Assembly: GCA_023392995.1 (NCBI GenBank)
Contig: JAEWMZ010000144.1
Coordinates: forward strand, 1-58,216
Reading direction: 5' to 3'
Length of the DNA stretch: 58,216 nt
DNA from: Bacillota bacterium
Lineage (GTDB): Bacteria > Bacillota > Clostridia > Lachnospirales > Lachnospiraceae
Of the stretch, positions 40,079 through 48,728 are shown in pieces (the stretch's first letter is position 1; each line of letters opens with the position of its first letter). Position numbers and translations under genes: made by a program. The notes below the pieces were generated by a model that saw nothing but the letters and a program-made list of their open reading frames with translations, searched no databases and was not told the origin of the DNA.

Positions 40079-41842
40079 ATGAAAATATTACTGGTTGCTT
40101 TGAATGCAAAATACATCCATTCTAATCTGGCAGTGTATAGTCTGATGTCATTTGCAAAGAAATATAACACAGAGCTTGGTTTCACTGAAATGACCATCAA
40201 TCATTCGGAAGAAGACATATTAAAAGAAATTTATAAGGAAAAAGCTGATGTTGTGGCATTTTCCTGCTATATCTGGAATATTAACATAATTCGAAGGATT
40301 TCCCTGGAATTAAAAAAGGTTGCTCCTGAGGTTAAGATATGGTTTGGGGGTCCGGAGGTATCCTTTGATATGGAGCAATGCTTACAGGACAACCCCCAGC
40401 TGGATGGAATTATGTATGGAGAAGGTGAACAGAGCTTCCTGGAGCTGGCCGGCTATTATATAGAAGAAAAGGGAGAACTTAAGAATATCCATGGTCTGGC
40501 TTTTAAGGAGAGTGCAAAGCTTACGAAGGATAGGGAGAAAGGCAAGGCTCCCGGTGATATAAATACGCCGGCAGAACCAATGCATCTGGATGATATTCCA
40601 TTCCCGTATCAGGATATGGAAGCCTTCCGCAATCGCATCATTTATTACGAGAGCAGCAGAGGCTGCCCATTTTCCTGCAGTTATTGCTTATCCTCTGTGG
40701 ATAAGAAAGTACGTCTGCGCAGTTTAGAGCTGGTGAAAGAGGAACTGAAAATTTTTCTGGACTATAAAGTGCCGCAGGTTAAGTTCGTGGATCGTACCTT
40801 TAATTGCAATAAGAAGCATGCAATGGGTATTTGGAAATATATAAAAGAGAATGATAATGGAATTACCAATTTCCATTTTGAAATAGCTGCCGATCTGCTG
40901 GAGGAGGATGAAATAGAATTTTTAGCCTCCCTAAGACCGGGACAGGTACAGCTGGAGATTGGAGTACAATCCACAAATTCGGATACAGTAGAGGCGATTC
41001 GGCGAAAGATGGATTTTACAAAGGTTGCCGGCAATGTAAATAAGATAAAAGCGGGAGGCAACATACATCAGCATCTTGATTTAATTGCCGGATTGCCGTT
41101 AGAAGGCTACGACTCTTTTGAAAAGTCCTTTTCCGAGGTATATGCACTGAAGCCGGATCAGCTTCAGCTGGGATTTTTAAAGATATTAAAGGGTTCGCCA
41201 ATGGAAATGGACAAGGAGCGTTACGGCATTGTATTTCGCAGCGTGGCGCCCTATGAGGTTTTGTTTACCAGCAATCTTTCCTATGAGGAAGTCCTCAGGC
41301 TAAAGGGAGTTTGCGAAATGGTAGAGGTGTATTATAATAGCGGCCAATTTGTAAACTCGATTAAGTTTTTAGAGCATTTTTATCCTTCGCCCATGGAGCT
41401 GTATCAAAGAATCAGCAATTACTATGAAAGCGCCGGAAAAGCAATGCAGGCACACAATAGGATAAAAAGGTATGAAATACTACTGGATTTCTTCAAAGAG
41501 GTTGTGATAGAATCAATAGCAAAAGCGGATACGGCTCTGCTTCCGGTGTTTGAAGAGATCTTGCTGCTGGATCTGTACCTGCGGGAAGACTTAAAATCCA
41601 GGCCGGCATTTTCACCCGTCAAATTGCCGCAGAAGGAACTTCGTCTGCTCTATGATAAATATAAAGAGGATCATAAAACGATTCATATTGAACGTTTTCA
41701 GTATGATGTACTTGGTTCTGCTGCAAGTGGAACAGCAATTCAAAGGGAAACAATAATTCTATTCGATTATGCCAATCGCAATATTTTAAGCAGAGCAGCC
41801 AATATTCAGATACTAGGACTACCTAGCATAGATAATAATTAA
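40079..41842 (+). CDS. B12-binding-domain radical SAM protein (DUF4080)
   Basis: A 587-residue radical SAM protein. The N-terminal cobalamin-binding-like domain starts MKILLVALNAKYIHSNLAVY and has WFGGPEVSFD. The radical SAM core has the cluster motif SSRGCPFSCSYCLSS (three cysteines) near residue 200, then VKFVDRTFN and VQLEIGVQSTN. A C-terminal DUF4080 domain of about 200 residues follows. The first domain lacks an obvious DxHxxG, so cobalamin binding is uncertain. The reaction is unknown; relatives are widespread in Clostridia. Single gene with an in-line hairpin/pseudoknot-like sequence right after its stop. Confidence 0.85.
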   Translation: MKILLVALNAKYIHSNLAVYSLMSFAKKYNTELGFTEMTINHSEEDILKEIYKEKADVVAFSCYIWNINIIRRISLELKKVAPEVKIWFGGPEVSFDMEQCLQDNPQLDGIMYGEGEQSFLELAGYYIEEKGELKNIHGLAFKESAKLTKDREKGKAPGDINTPAEPMHLDDIPFPYQDMEAFRNRIIYYESSRGCPFSCSYCLSSVDKKVRLRSLELVKEELKIFLDYKVPQVKFVDRTFNCNKKHAMGIWKYIKENDNGITNFHFEIAADLLEEDEIEFLASLRPGQVQLEIGVQSTNSDTVEAIRRKMDFTKVAGNVNKIKAGGNIHQHLDLIAGLPLEGYDSFEKSFSEVYALKPDQLQLGFLKILKGSPMEMDKERYGIVFRSVAPYEVLFTSNLSYEEVLRLKGVCEMVEVYYNSGQFVNSIKFLEHFYPSPMELYQRISNYYESAGKAMQAHNRIKRYEILLDFFKEVVIESIAKADTALLPVFEEILLLDLYLREDLKSRPAFSPVKLPQKELRLLYDKYKEDHKTIHIERFQYDVLGSAASGTAIQRETIILFDYANRNILSRAANIQILGLPSIDNN

Positions 41843-41896
41843 ACCGGCACCCCTTATTTACATCAGAGCAAGCCGGTACTAGAGGGTTTAGGGGGT
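41843..41896 (+). other. Possible H-type pseudoknot between the radical SAM gene and nth
   Basis: ACCGGC (41843-41848) pairs with GCCGGT (41872-41877), and the ACCCC just inside the first stem (41849-41853) can pair with GGGGT (41892-41896) beyond it. That order is pseudoknot topology. There is no T run. Confidence 0.35.
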
Positions 41897-41999
41897 GTCT
41901 CAAACTCAGTGTACCATTTAACGGCCGCTTTACATTATAATTAGTTCCTGCAACAAGATATAAGGTTGTTTCGTCTGATAACAGAAAGGGGAAATACAC

Positions 42000-42698
42000 T
42001 TGGTAAAAAAAAGATTATCTGCAAAAGAAAAAGAGCGCACGGAGCGGATCATTCAGGCATTAAATAGGGAATATTCCATGGACTATAAGTGCTTTTTAAA
42101 TCATGAGACACCCTGGCAGCTTTTGATCGCGACTATATTAAGTGCACAATGTACCGATGAACGTGTCAATATTGTCACAAAAGATTTGTTTCAAAAATAC
42201 AAAAGTCTGAAGGATTTTGCAGAGGCAGAACAGACAGAGCTGGAGCGTGATATCCATTCTACCGGCTTCTATCACAACAAAGCAAAAAATATCATAGCCT
42301 GTGCAAAACAATTACTGGAAGAACATAATGGTGAAGTACCCAGTGATATTGATGCTCTAACAAAGCTAGCTGGAGTAGGAAGAAAAACGGCAAATGTTAT
42401 TCGTGGAAATATCTACAATGAGCCAAGTATTGTGGTAGATACCCATGTCAAAAGAATCTCCCAAAGGCTTGGCTTCACGAAGGAAGAGGACCCGGTCAAA
42501 ATTGAATTCGAATTAATGGATCGACTTCCCAGAGAGCAATGGATCTTGTATAACCTGCAAATCATTACCCATGGACGAAGCATATGTATGGCTAGAAACC
42601 CAAAATGCGCAGAGTGTTTTTTGCAGGAAGAATGCACCTATCTTGCCAAACTGAAGAAAAATGAGAAAAGTCTTGCTAGAAACAGTAAAATGTCATAG
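42000..42698 (+). CDS. nth: Endonuclease III
   Basis: A 232-residue DNA glycosylase/AP lyase that removes oxidised pyrimidines. The helix-hairpin-helix LAGVGRKTANVI supplies the catalytic lysine, VVDTHVKRISQRLG holds the catalytic aspartate, and the C-terminal four-cysteine cluster loop CMARNPKCAECFLQEEC binds 4Fe-4S. A TTG start at 42000 is used because AAAGGGG lies 9 bp before it and no closer ATG keeps the N-terminal helix. The C-terminal tail of about 20 basic residues is slightly longer than usual. Confidence 0.93.
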   Translation: MVKKRLSAKEKERTERIIQALNREYSMDYKCFLNHETPWQLLIATILSAQCTDERVNIVTKDLFQKYKSLKDFAEAEQTELERDIHSTGFYHNKAKNIIACAKQLLEEHNGEVPSDIDALTKLAGVGRKTANVIRGNIYNEPSIVVDTHVKRISQRLGFTKEEDPVKIEFELMDRLPREQWILYNLQIITHGRSICMARNPKCAECFLQEECTYLAKLKKNEKSLARNSKMS

Positions 42699-42876
42699 AA
42701 TATTCCTTAATTCGGAATGTATTATAGTAATACGCCGAACTAGCTTATGCGCATTTTGCCAGAGGCTGTGGAATAATCCTGAGCTTTTTTGTAATGGTAG
42801 GAATGCCAATAAATTAGCACCTCAAAATTGACCTGTTTGCTGTATAGGATATAGAGCTGGGGACAATAATATATGT

Positions 42877-43488
42877 CTAGATATGCTTAAAGGTCTTTAA
42901 TTCTGCAATTAATTTATCCTGCTCATACATGTTTAATTCAGGTATGGTTTCGATTAAGTGGTCTATTTTTTCAGGGGTCTTCTCAGACTTATAGATCTCT
43001 GCAAGAAGACGATAGGTATTGGCGGCGTCAGAGTGTAGGCTCACCGCATATTCCAAAATCGCTTTTGAGCCCTGGATATCACCTTGCTGATAAAGGCGCT
43101 GTGCCCACTTTTGCAGAATACTGATCAGTATGGTATAATTATTGTCATATTCCTGGAGCTGAGGTAAATTAGCAGCACCATATTTGTTCTTTAAATCCGT
43201 GTTGTTGTATCTGGAAAGGTTTATTACTTTTTTATTAATCAGCCCCAGAATAATATCACGGTAGGAATTAATGGTTTCGTCCTTGTTATCGCTCAGCGGC
43301 AGCTGTTCTGGCCGAATTGTGAGATAACTAAGGTTCGAAATATCAACGCGGCGGACAAGGTTTGATTTCGCTTCTCTTTCCCAGAAGGAAGCTGAAGCAG
43401 CATCAGATTTTTTTGAGGATTTTCTTATCTCATATTGAAGCCATAGAATGAAGATGATTACAAGTACTGATAAAATGGGAAGAGGCAT
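42877..43488 (-). CDS. Membrane-anchored hypothetical protein, possible TPR-like helices
   Basis: A 203-residue protein with an N-terminal membrane segment (about residues 4-17), a polar linker and a helical C-terminal half (ISILQKWAQRLYQQGDIQGSKAILEYAVSLHSDA then TYRLLAEIYKSEKTPEKI, in consecutive parts) that resembles two tetratricopeptide units. No family is recognised. AAAGG lies about 10 bp before the ATG. It is divergent from a 34-residue membrane protein, with only 73 bp between starts, so the two may share control. Confidence 0.6.
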   Translation of the reverse strand: MPLPILSVLVIIFILWLQYEIRKSSKKSDAASASFWEREAKSNLVRRVDISNLSYLTIRPEQLPLSDNKDETINSYRDIILGLINKKVINLSRYNNTDLKNKYGAANLPQLQEYDNNYTILISILQKWAQRLYQQGDIQGSKAILEYAVSLHSDAANTYRLLAEIYKSEKTPEKIDHLIETIPELNMYEQDKLIAELKTFKHI

Positions 43489-43561
43489 ATAATCACAACC
43501 TTTCTTAATTTAGTCATAAAGTAAAAAGTAATGCAGTAAAAAATAGAATGGAGGTATCATC

Positions 43562-43666
43562 ATGAATTTTCATAGTAAAAAAACGCAACGAATCATATCA
43601 ACAATTATTGTTGTGGTAATGGTATTATCTTTTGTAGCATCCTATGTTTTAAGCGTAATTAACTAG
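43562..43666 (+). CDS. Small 34-residue single-span membrane protein (DUF4044-like)
   Basis: Starts MNFHSKKTQRIISTI and continues as a hydrophobic helix (VVVMVLSFVASYVL) to a TAG at 43664-43666. GGAGG lies 7 bp before the ATG. The basic N-terminus plus one span is the layout of DUF4044 miniproteins of Firmicutes, to which it bears a general resemblance. I cannot confirm membership. It is divergent from the TPR-like membrane protein. Confidence 0.6.
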   Translation: MNFHSKKTQRIISTIIVVVMVLSFVASYVLSVIN

Positions 43667-43836
43667 TAGCAGAAAGCGCAAGTATCAGGCTCATTTATTG
43701 TGGTTTAATTCAATATATACAATAAAAAACCAAAAGTCAATGAGTGAAAGATTATCTTGAATAATCTTAGGTTTATGCTAAAATAGGAAGAAGTTACATA
43801 AATACTACCGATAATTACTTGCAAGAAATATTGCTA

Positions 43837-43985
43837 TAGGTAATTGCGAAATTCATTAACTGAAGTTATTGTATACACAACAAATACTGTTTCAAAGCGG
43901 AAGCTAAGCCCGAAGGAAGCGTTGGAGTGAAGAAATAGCATTTGTTGTGTATACAATAATAAAAGCTATATTATTTCGCAAATAA
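43837..43985 (+). repeat. Palindromic mobile-promoter element, copy C
   Basis: Left end TAGGTAATTGCGAAAT, with the right end decayed to ATTTCGCAAAT. Boxes at 43869-43882 and 43943-43956 are 74 bp apart. A promoter-like pair TTGTGT (43945-43950), 16 bp, TATATT (43967-43972) points to the VanW gene, whose start is 22-28 bp past the element. Confidence 0.8.
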
Positions 43986-44007
43986 TGTTAATAGAAAAGG
44001 AGGATGT

Positions 44008-45507
44008 ATGAGCATGAATAGAAAGATATTTTCAGCGATATTTTTATTATCGCTTTCCTTAATTCTAGGGAATGCTGTCTATGCATCTGCGGAAGAAGAA
44101 AAGACGATCTGTCAGGGAGTAACTATAGATGATGTTGATGTCAGCGGAATGACGAAAGCGCAGGCAGAAGAAGCGGTAAAGGCTTTTGTAGATACCCTGC
44201 AGGCAAAAGGAGTTGCAGTAAGAGTACATGATAACACGGTATACGCGACTCTGGGCGATTTTGGGTATACAACAGATTATAATGGTATTGTAGACCAGGC
44301 CTTGGACTTGGGTCAATCCGGCAATCTTATCAAGAGATATAAGGATTTAAAGGATATAGAACAGGGGAACCATACGTATTCTCTGGAATTCACCTTTGAT
44401 TCAGATAAAATTAAGAAGCTAATTGAGAAAGAGGTCAGCTCTTATAATATAGATCCGGTAAGCGCAACGATAAAAAGAGACGGCGGGAAATTCGTATATA
44501 CAGAGCATGTTGTAGGCAGTAAAGTAAACGTTGATAAAACGATTAAATTAATAGAAGACGCTATTAATAATTGGGACAGACAGGATATTCTCATTGATGC
44601 CGTGGTCGAAGAGGATATGCCGAAATACACCCTTGAGGATGTAAAGAAGTGTAATGCAATAATCGGCTCCTTTACCACGGAGTATACTACTTCAGCACAG
44701 GGAAGAGCAGCGAATCTGGCGAATGGAGCCAGACTGATTAATAATACGGTGCTATATCCGGGAGATGTGTTTAACTCCTATGATAAACTGACCCCATTTA
44801 CTGAAAAAAATGGATATTATGTAGCAGGTGCATATCTGAATGGTGTTGTAGTAGATAGTGTAGGCGGTGGTGCCTGCCAGGTTACAACTACCTTATATAA
44901 TGCAGTATTAGAAGCTGAACTTGAGGTAGTGGAGCGTTTCCCTCACTCTATGACAATCAGCTACGTGGATTTATCCAGAGATGCGGCAATTGCCGGCACC
45001 TATAAGAACTTTCAATTTAAAAATAATACAGAAGCTCCCATTTTAGTAGAAGCTACAACGAGAGATCGAAGAATAACCTTTACCCTTTGGGGACAGGAGA
45101 CCAGAGATACAGAGAAGCGTAAGGTGAAATATGTATCAGAGGTACTTTCTAAAAAGAACCCTCCGGCTGATGTAGTCACAAAGGATCCAACAAAGCCTAC
45201 CACCTACCGCCAGGTAACACAGACAGCCCACATTGGATATAAGGCAAAGCTCTGGAAGGTTGTGTATGAGAATGGAAAAGAGGTAAGCCGGGAGTTAGTG
45301 AATACCAGTAACTATGCAGCCGCACCTCAGTATGTAACCATAGGCACGAAGGAAGAGGAAGCAGAACCAACGGAGGTACCGACAAAGGCACCTTCCAAGG
45401 ATCCGACCAAGGCTCCAACCAAAGCACCGGAAAATTCAGGTACAGATAATACGGATAATACAGATAACATCGATACAGGCAATATCTATACAGAAGTAGA
45501 AGATTAA
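44008..45507 (+). CDS. VanW family protein with peptidoglycan-binding and G5-like regions
   Basis: A 499-residue exported protein: signal peptide at residues 1-28 (ending NAVYASA), two PG_binding_4-type domains (about 35-210), the VanW domain (about 215-360; GSFTTEYTTSAQGRAANL and GAYLNGVVVDSVGGGACQVTTTLYNA), a G5-like segment (about 375-450) and a Thr/Pro/Asp-rich tail with DNT repeats. VanW proteins are linked to cell-wall functions, but their activity is unknown; despite the name this is not evidence of vancomycin resistance. AAAAGGAGG sits 4 bp before ATG 44008 and 10 bp before ATG 44014, so either may be used. Transcription probably starts in element C. Confidence 0.85.
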   Translation: MSMNRKIFSAIFLLSLSLILGNAVYASAEEEKTICQGVTIDDVDVSGMTKAQAEEAVKAFVDTLQAKGVAVRVHDNTVYATLGDFGYTTDYNGIVDQALDLGQSGNLIKRYKDLKDIEQGNHTYSLEFTFDSDKIKKLIEKEVSSYNIDPVSATIKRDGGKFVYTEHVVGSKVNVDKTIKLIEDAINNWDRQDILIDAVVEEDMPKYTLEDVKKCNAIIGSFTTEYTTSAQGRAANLANGARLINNTVLYPGDVFNSYDKLTPFTEKNGYYVAGAYLNGVVVDSVGGGACQVTTTLYNAVLEAELEVVERFPHSMTISYVDLSRDAAIAGTYKNFQFKNNTEAPILVEATTRDRRITFTLWGQETRDTEKRKVKYVSEVLSKKNPPADVVTKDPTKPTTYRQVTQTAHIGYKAKLWKVVYENGKEVSRELVNTSNYAAAPQYVTIGTKEEEAEPTEVPTKAPSKDPTKAPTKAPENSGTDNTDNTDNIDTGNIYTEVED

Positions 45508-45541
45508 TACACGGAAAAGAAAAGATTATTGGAGAGAATGC

Positions 45542-46525
45542 ATGAACCTTGGAAAAGTACCAGAAACAGTCCTTAAAAGGTCAATACTCAATCAAATAAA
45601 GCATAGGCGTAAAGAAGTTCTGGTGGGTCCGGGAATTGGTGAGGACTGCAGTGTTCTTGCAGTTGCCGAGGATGAAGTTCTTGTGATTTCAACAGATCCT
45701 ATCACTGGCACCGTTCAGGACATTGGTACACTGGCGGTTCATATCACTGCCAATGATATTGCCTCCAACGGTGCAGAGATTATTGGAATCATGCTGACAA
45801 TTCTGTTACCAGATGGTACCGCAGAAGCGGATCTCAGAGCTATGATGCAGGAGATTGAAGCGGTATGCAATAAGCTTGACATGGAGGTCATAGGAGGTCA
45901 TACCGAGATTACGAAGGCGGTAAATCAACCAATCGTAACCGTAACGGGTGTTGGAAAGATGAAGCGCAGCGAAGTAATCAAAACAGCAGGTGCGAAGCCC
46001 GGGCAGGAAATTGTTATGACAAAATGGGCTGGACTAGAAGGTACGGCGATCATAGCAGCAGCGAAAGAAGAAGAGCTAAAGACAAAATACAGTGCAAGCT
46101 TCATTGAAGGGGCGAAGAAGCTGATAGAGAATATCAGTGTAGTTCCGGAAGCAATGGTAGCCAGAAATGCAGGAGTAACATCCATGCACGATATCACAGA
46201 AGGCGGAATCTTTGGTGCTTTATGGGAAATCGGAGCAGCCTCCAAGGTTGGTCTGGAAGTGGATTTGAAGAAGATACCCTTAAAGCAGGAGACGGTAGAA
46301 ATCTGTGAGTTTTATGATATTAATCCATATATGTTAATATCCAGCGGCTGTATGTTGATTATAACAGACAAAGCAAATCAGCTGGTCGATCAATTGAAGG
46401 CAAAAGGAATTACAAGTGCCGTGATCGGGCGTATTATGGAAGGAAACGACCGTATTATCATAAATGAAGATGAGAGACGTTATCTGGAGCCACCGAAAAG
46501 TGATGAGTTGTATAAGGTAATGTGA
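45542..46525 (+). CDS. AIR synthase-related protein (HypE-like fold)
   Basis: A 327-residue protein of the PurM/HypE/ThiL/SelD superfamily. The N-terminal dimerising domain has GPGIGEDCSVL, ISTDPITG and HITANDIASNGAEIIGIMLT, and the C-terminal domain has MHDITEGGIFGALWE and VGLEVDLKKIPL. These proteins use ATP to activate a carbonyl or carbamoyl group. HypE itself ends with a modified cysteine (PxIC), which is absent here, and no hyp genes are nearby, so this is an uncharacterised paralogue. The VanW gene lies 34 bp upstream, and a 26-bp tandem repeat begins at its very stop codon. Confidence 0.8.
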   Translation: MNLGKVPETVLKRSILNQIKHRRKEVLVGPGIGEDCSVLAVAEDEVLVISTDPITGTVQDIGTLAVHITANDIASNGAEIIGIMLTILLPDGTAEADLRAMMQEIEAVCNKLDMEVIGGHTEITKAVNQPIVTVTGVGKMKRSEVIKTAGAKPGQEIVMTKWAGLEGTAIIAAAKEEELKTKYSASFIEGAKKLIENISVVPEAMVARNAGVTSMHDITEGGIFGALWEIGAASKVGLEVDLKKIPLKQETVEICEFYDINPYMLISSGCMLIITDKANQLVDQLKAKGITSAVIGRIMEGNDRIIINEDERRYLEPPKSDELYKVM

Positions 46526-46526
46526 G

Positions 46527-46855
46527 AAATGAAGGAGACCATAGTCTCCATTAAATAACCGGAGGCCATAGCCCACAAATAGCAGAAAGACTAAGGCCAT
46601 CCCAAATAGCAGGAAGGCTAAAGCCATTACAAATAGCAGGAGGCTAAAGCCATCCCAAATAGCAGGAGGCTAAAGCCATCCCAAATAGCAGGAGGCTAAA
46701 GCCATCCCAAATAGCAGGAGGCTAAAGCCATCCCAAATAGCAGGGGGCTAAGGCCATCACAAATAGCAGGGGGCTAAAGCCTCCACAAATAATGGGGGCA
46801 TTAGCCTCCTAAATAAAAGGGAGGCCAAAGCCTCCAAAATACAGGAGGCTTGTTA
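46527..46855 (+). repeat. Thirteen-unit 26-bp hairpin array ending in the Lrp-gene ribosome site
   Basis: AAAT-anchored units begin at 46527, 46553, 46577, 46604, 46631, 46657, 46683, 46709, 46735, 46761, 46787, 46811 and 46837. The typical unit is AAATAGCAGGAGGCTAAAGC then CATCCC. Each can fold as GGAGGC-TAAA-GCC-A-TCC. The penultimate unit is a perfect GGAGGC/GCCTCC hairpin. The last has no right arm and supplies the free AGGAGG, 7 bp before the ATG. Unit sequence is best conserved in the middle. Confidence 0.85.
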
Positions 46856-47337
46856 TGAAAGAGAAAATCTTGGCTGCTATTGATAAGAATAGTAAACTAT
46901 CCACTTCTGATCTTGCGATTATGCTGGGAGCCACCGAGGAAGAAATTGTTTCATTAATTAAACAGCTGGAGGATGATTCCGTAATTTGCGGTTATCCAAC
47001 ACTGATTAACTGGGATAAGATCGAATGTGAGAGAGTTACTGCTCTCATTGAGCTGAAGGTGACACCACAGCGTGGATTGGGATTTGATAAAATAGCAGAA
47101 CGTATCTATCAATTTGATGAGGTGCAATCCGTTTATCTAATGTCCGGAGGCTTCGATCTGACGGTTATATTAGAAGGAAGAACCATGAGAGAGGTTGCTA
47201 ATTTTGTATCAGAAAAGCTTGCTCCTATGGATGCTATCCTGAGTACGGCAACTCATTTTGTATTAAAGAAATACAAAGAGCATGGATTACCGTTGGTACA
47301 AACGAAACATGATGAAAGGATGCTGATTACACCTTGA
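46855..47337 (+). CDS. Lrp/AsnC family transcriptional regulator
   Basis: A 160-residue regulator with an N-terminal winged helix (KEKILAAIDKNSKLSTSDLA) and a C-terminal ligand-sensing RAM domain (VTALIELKVTPQRGLGFDKI then VQSVYLMSGGFDLTVILEG). Such proteins respond to amino acids and often control neighbouring amino-acid genes. The downstream aminotransferase overlaps its stop by 4 bp, so the two form an operon and the regulator may sense that enzyme's substrate or product. Translation starts after the last unit of a 13-unit hairpin array. Confidence 0.92.
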   Translation: MKEKILAAIDKNSKLSTSDLAIMLGATEEEIVSLIKQLEDDSVICGYPTLINWDKIECERVTALIELKVTPQRGLGFDKIAERIYQFDEVQSVYLMSGGFDLTVILEGRTMREVANFVSEKLAPMDAILSTATHFVLKKYKEHGLPLVQTKHDERMLITP

Positions 47338-48503
47338 GAAACCCATTAGCAAAAGTAGTAGTCAATATGCCGCCCTCTGGAATACGAAAATTCTTCGATA
47401 TCGTAAGTGAGATGAAGGATGCTATATCTCTTGGTGTTGGTGAGCCTGACTTCGATACACCCTGGCATGTCAGAGAGGAAGGAATCTATTCTCTGGAAAG
47501 GGGAAAGACCTTCTATACCTCCAATGCAGGACTCAAAGAATTAAAGCAGGAAATCTGCAACTATTTAAATAGACGTTTTGGCTTAGAGTATGATTACAAT
47601 AAAGAGACCATTGTAACAGTAGGCGGCAGTGAGGCTATTGATATTGCTCTACGGGCTATGCTGGAGCCGGGAGATGAGGTTCTGATTCCTCAGCCCTGCT
47701 ATGTTTCCTACCATCCCTGTACGGTATTAGCCGGTGGAACTCCGGTAGTAATTGAGCTAAAGGGTGAGAATGATTTTAAGCTCACAAGACAGGAGCTAAT
47801 TGATGCTATTACAGAGAAAACCAAGGTCTTAGTGCTTGCATTTCCGAATAATCCGACTGGAGCCATTATGGACTATGAGGATTTAAAGAACCTGGTGGAT
47901 GTCATTATTGAGCATGATCTTATTGTTATTTCCGACGAAATATATTCCGAGCTTACCTATGATAAAGAGCATGTATCCATTGCAGCTTTCCCTGGTATGA
48001 AAGAACGTACCATTGTAATTAATGGGTTTTCAAAATCCTACGCAATGACTGGCTGGCGGTTGGGATATGCAGTAGGACCGGAGCTGATTATTGAGCAAAT
48101 GATAAAAATTCATCAATTCGCTATCATGTGTGCTCCAACGACCAGTCAATATGCAGGTATTGAAGCCTTAAGGAATGGTGATGCTGATGTGGCGATGATG
48201 CGGGATGCATATGATAAACGCCGCAGATATTTAATTCATTCCTTACGGAAGATGGGCTTGGAGTGTTTTGAACCATTTGGTGCATTCTACGTATTTCCTT
48301 GTATCAAGAGTCTGGGGATGACCTCAGAGGAATTTGCAACAAAGCTCCTGCAGGAGGAAAAGGTGGCTGTAGTACCTGGTACTGCTTTTGGTGACTGTGG
48401 TGAGGGGTATTTAAGAATCTCCTATGCATATTCCATCGAGAATTTAAAGATTGCTTTAGAACGTATGGAACGATTTGTGGAACGCTATAAAAAGGATGAA
48501 TAA
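47334..48503 (+). CDS. Class I/II PLP-dependent aminotransferase
   Basis: A 389-residue fold-type I aminotransferase. Visible landmarks are LGVGEPDFDTPWHV, VGGSEAIDIALRAM, FPNNPTGAIMDYEDL, SDEIYSELTYD, the PLP lysine motif FSKSYAMTGWRLGY and the carboxylate-binding arginine in GEGYLRISYA. The sequence resembles PatA/aspartate- or aromatic-type transaminases, and the exact pair is not clear. A TTG start at 47334 overlaps the regulator stop (TTGA). The next in-frame ATG is at 47364, inside the conserved N-terminal arm. A hairpin terminator follows the gene. Confidence 0.9.
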   Translation: MRNPLAKVVVNMPPSGIRKFFDIVSEMKDAISLGVGEPDFDTPWHVREEGIYSLERGKTFYTSNAGLKELKQEICNYLNRRFGLEYDYNKETIVTVGGSEAIDIALRAMLEPGDEVLIPQPCYVSYHPCTVLAGGTPVVIELKGENDFKLTRQELIDAITEKTKVLVLAFPNNPTGAIMDYEDLKNLVDVIIEHDLIVISDEIYSELTYDKEHVSIAAFPGMKERTIVINGFSKSYAMTGWRLGYAVGPELIIEQMIKIHQFAIMCAPTTSQYAGIEALRNGDADVAMMRDAYDKRRRYLIHSLRKMGLECFEPFGAFYVFPCIKSLGMTSEEFATKLLQEEKVAVVPGTAFGDCGEGYLRISYAYSIENLKIALERMERFVERYKKDE

Positions 48504-48506
48504 AGA

Positions 48507-48561
48507 CGCAGCAGCCTGCAGGATGTAATTAATCAGCTTTGGCTGCTGTCGTATTCTTTTC
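48507..48561 (+). terminator. Intrinsic terminator of the lrp-aminotransferase operon
   Basis: ACG-CAGCAGCC pairs with GGCTGCTG-T-CGT (one bulge) across a 24-nt loop, followed by ATTCTTTTC. Confidence 0.65.
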
Positions 48562-48728
48562 ATAAACGAATGCAAGAAATTAGATATAGTAATAATTGTT
48601 CCAATTATTTGAAAAGCTTGGCGAAATAAGTCGGAAAGGTATGATATCATGACTATAATAGTTGAATTATAAGAGCAATCTGTGATACAATGAGGAAAGA
48701 GACGAAAGAGATACCAGGAGGTGTTGTA

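Noticed and set aside
44008..45507. VanW as a vancomycin-resistance gene
   Set aside because: VanW-domain proteins are widespread in Firmicutes cell envelopes. No vanH/A/X or related genes are present.
46527..46855. CRISPR-like regular array
   Set aside because: The units are contiguous 26-bp repeats with no unique spacers, each a small hairpin, and no cas genes are nearby.
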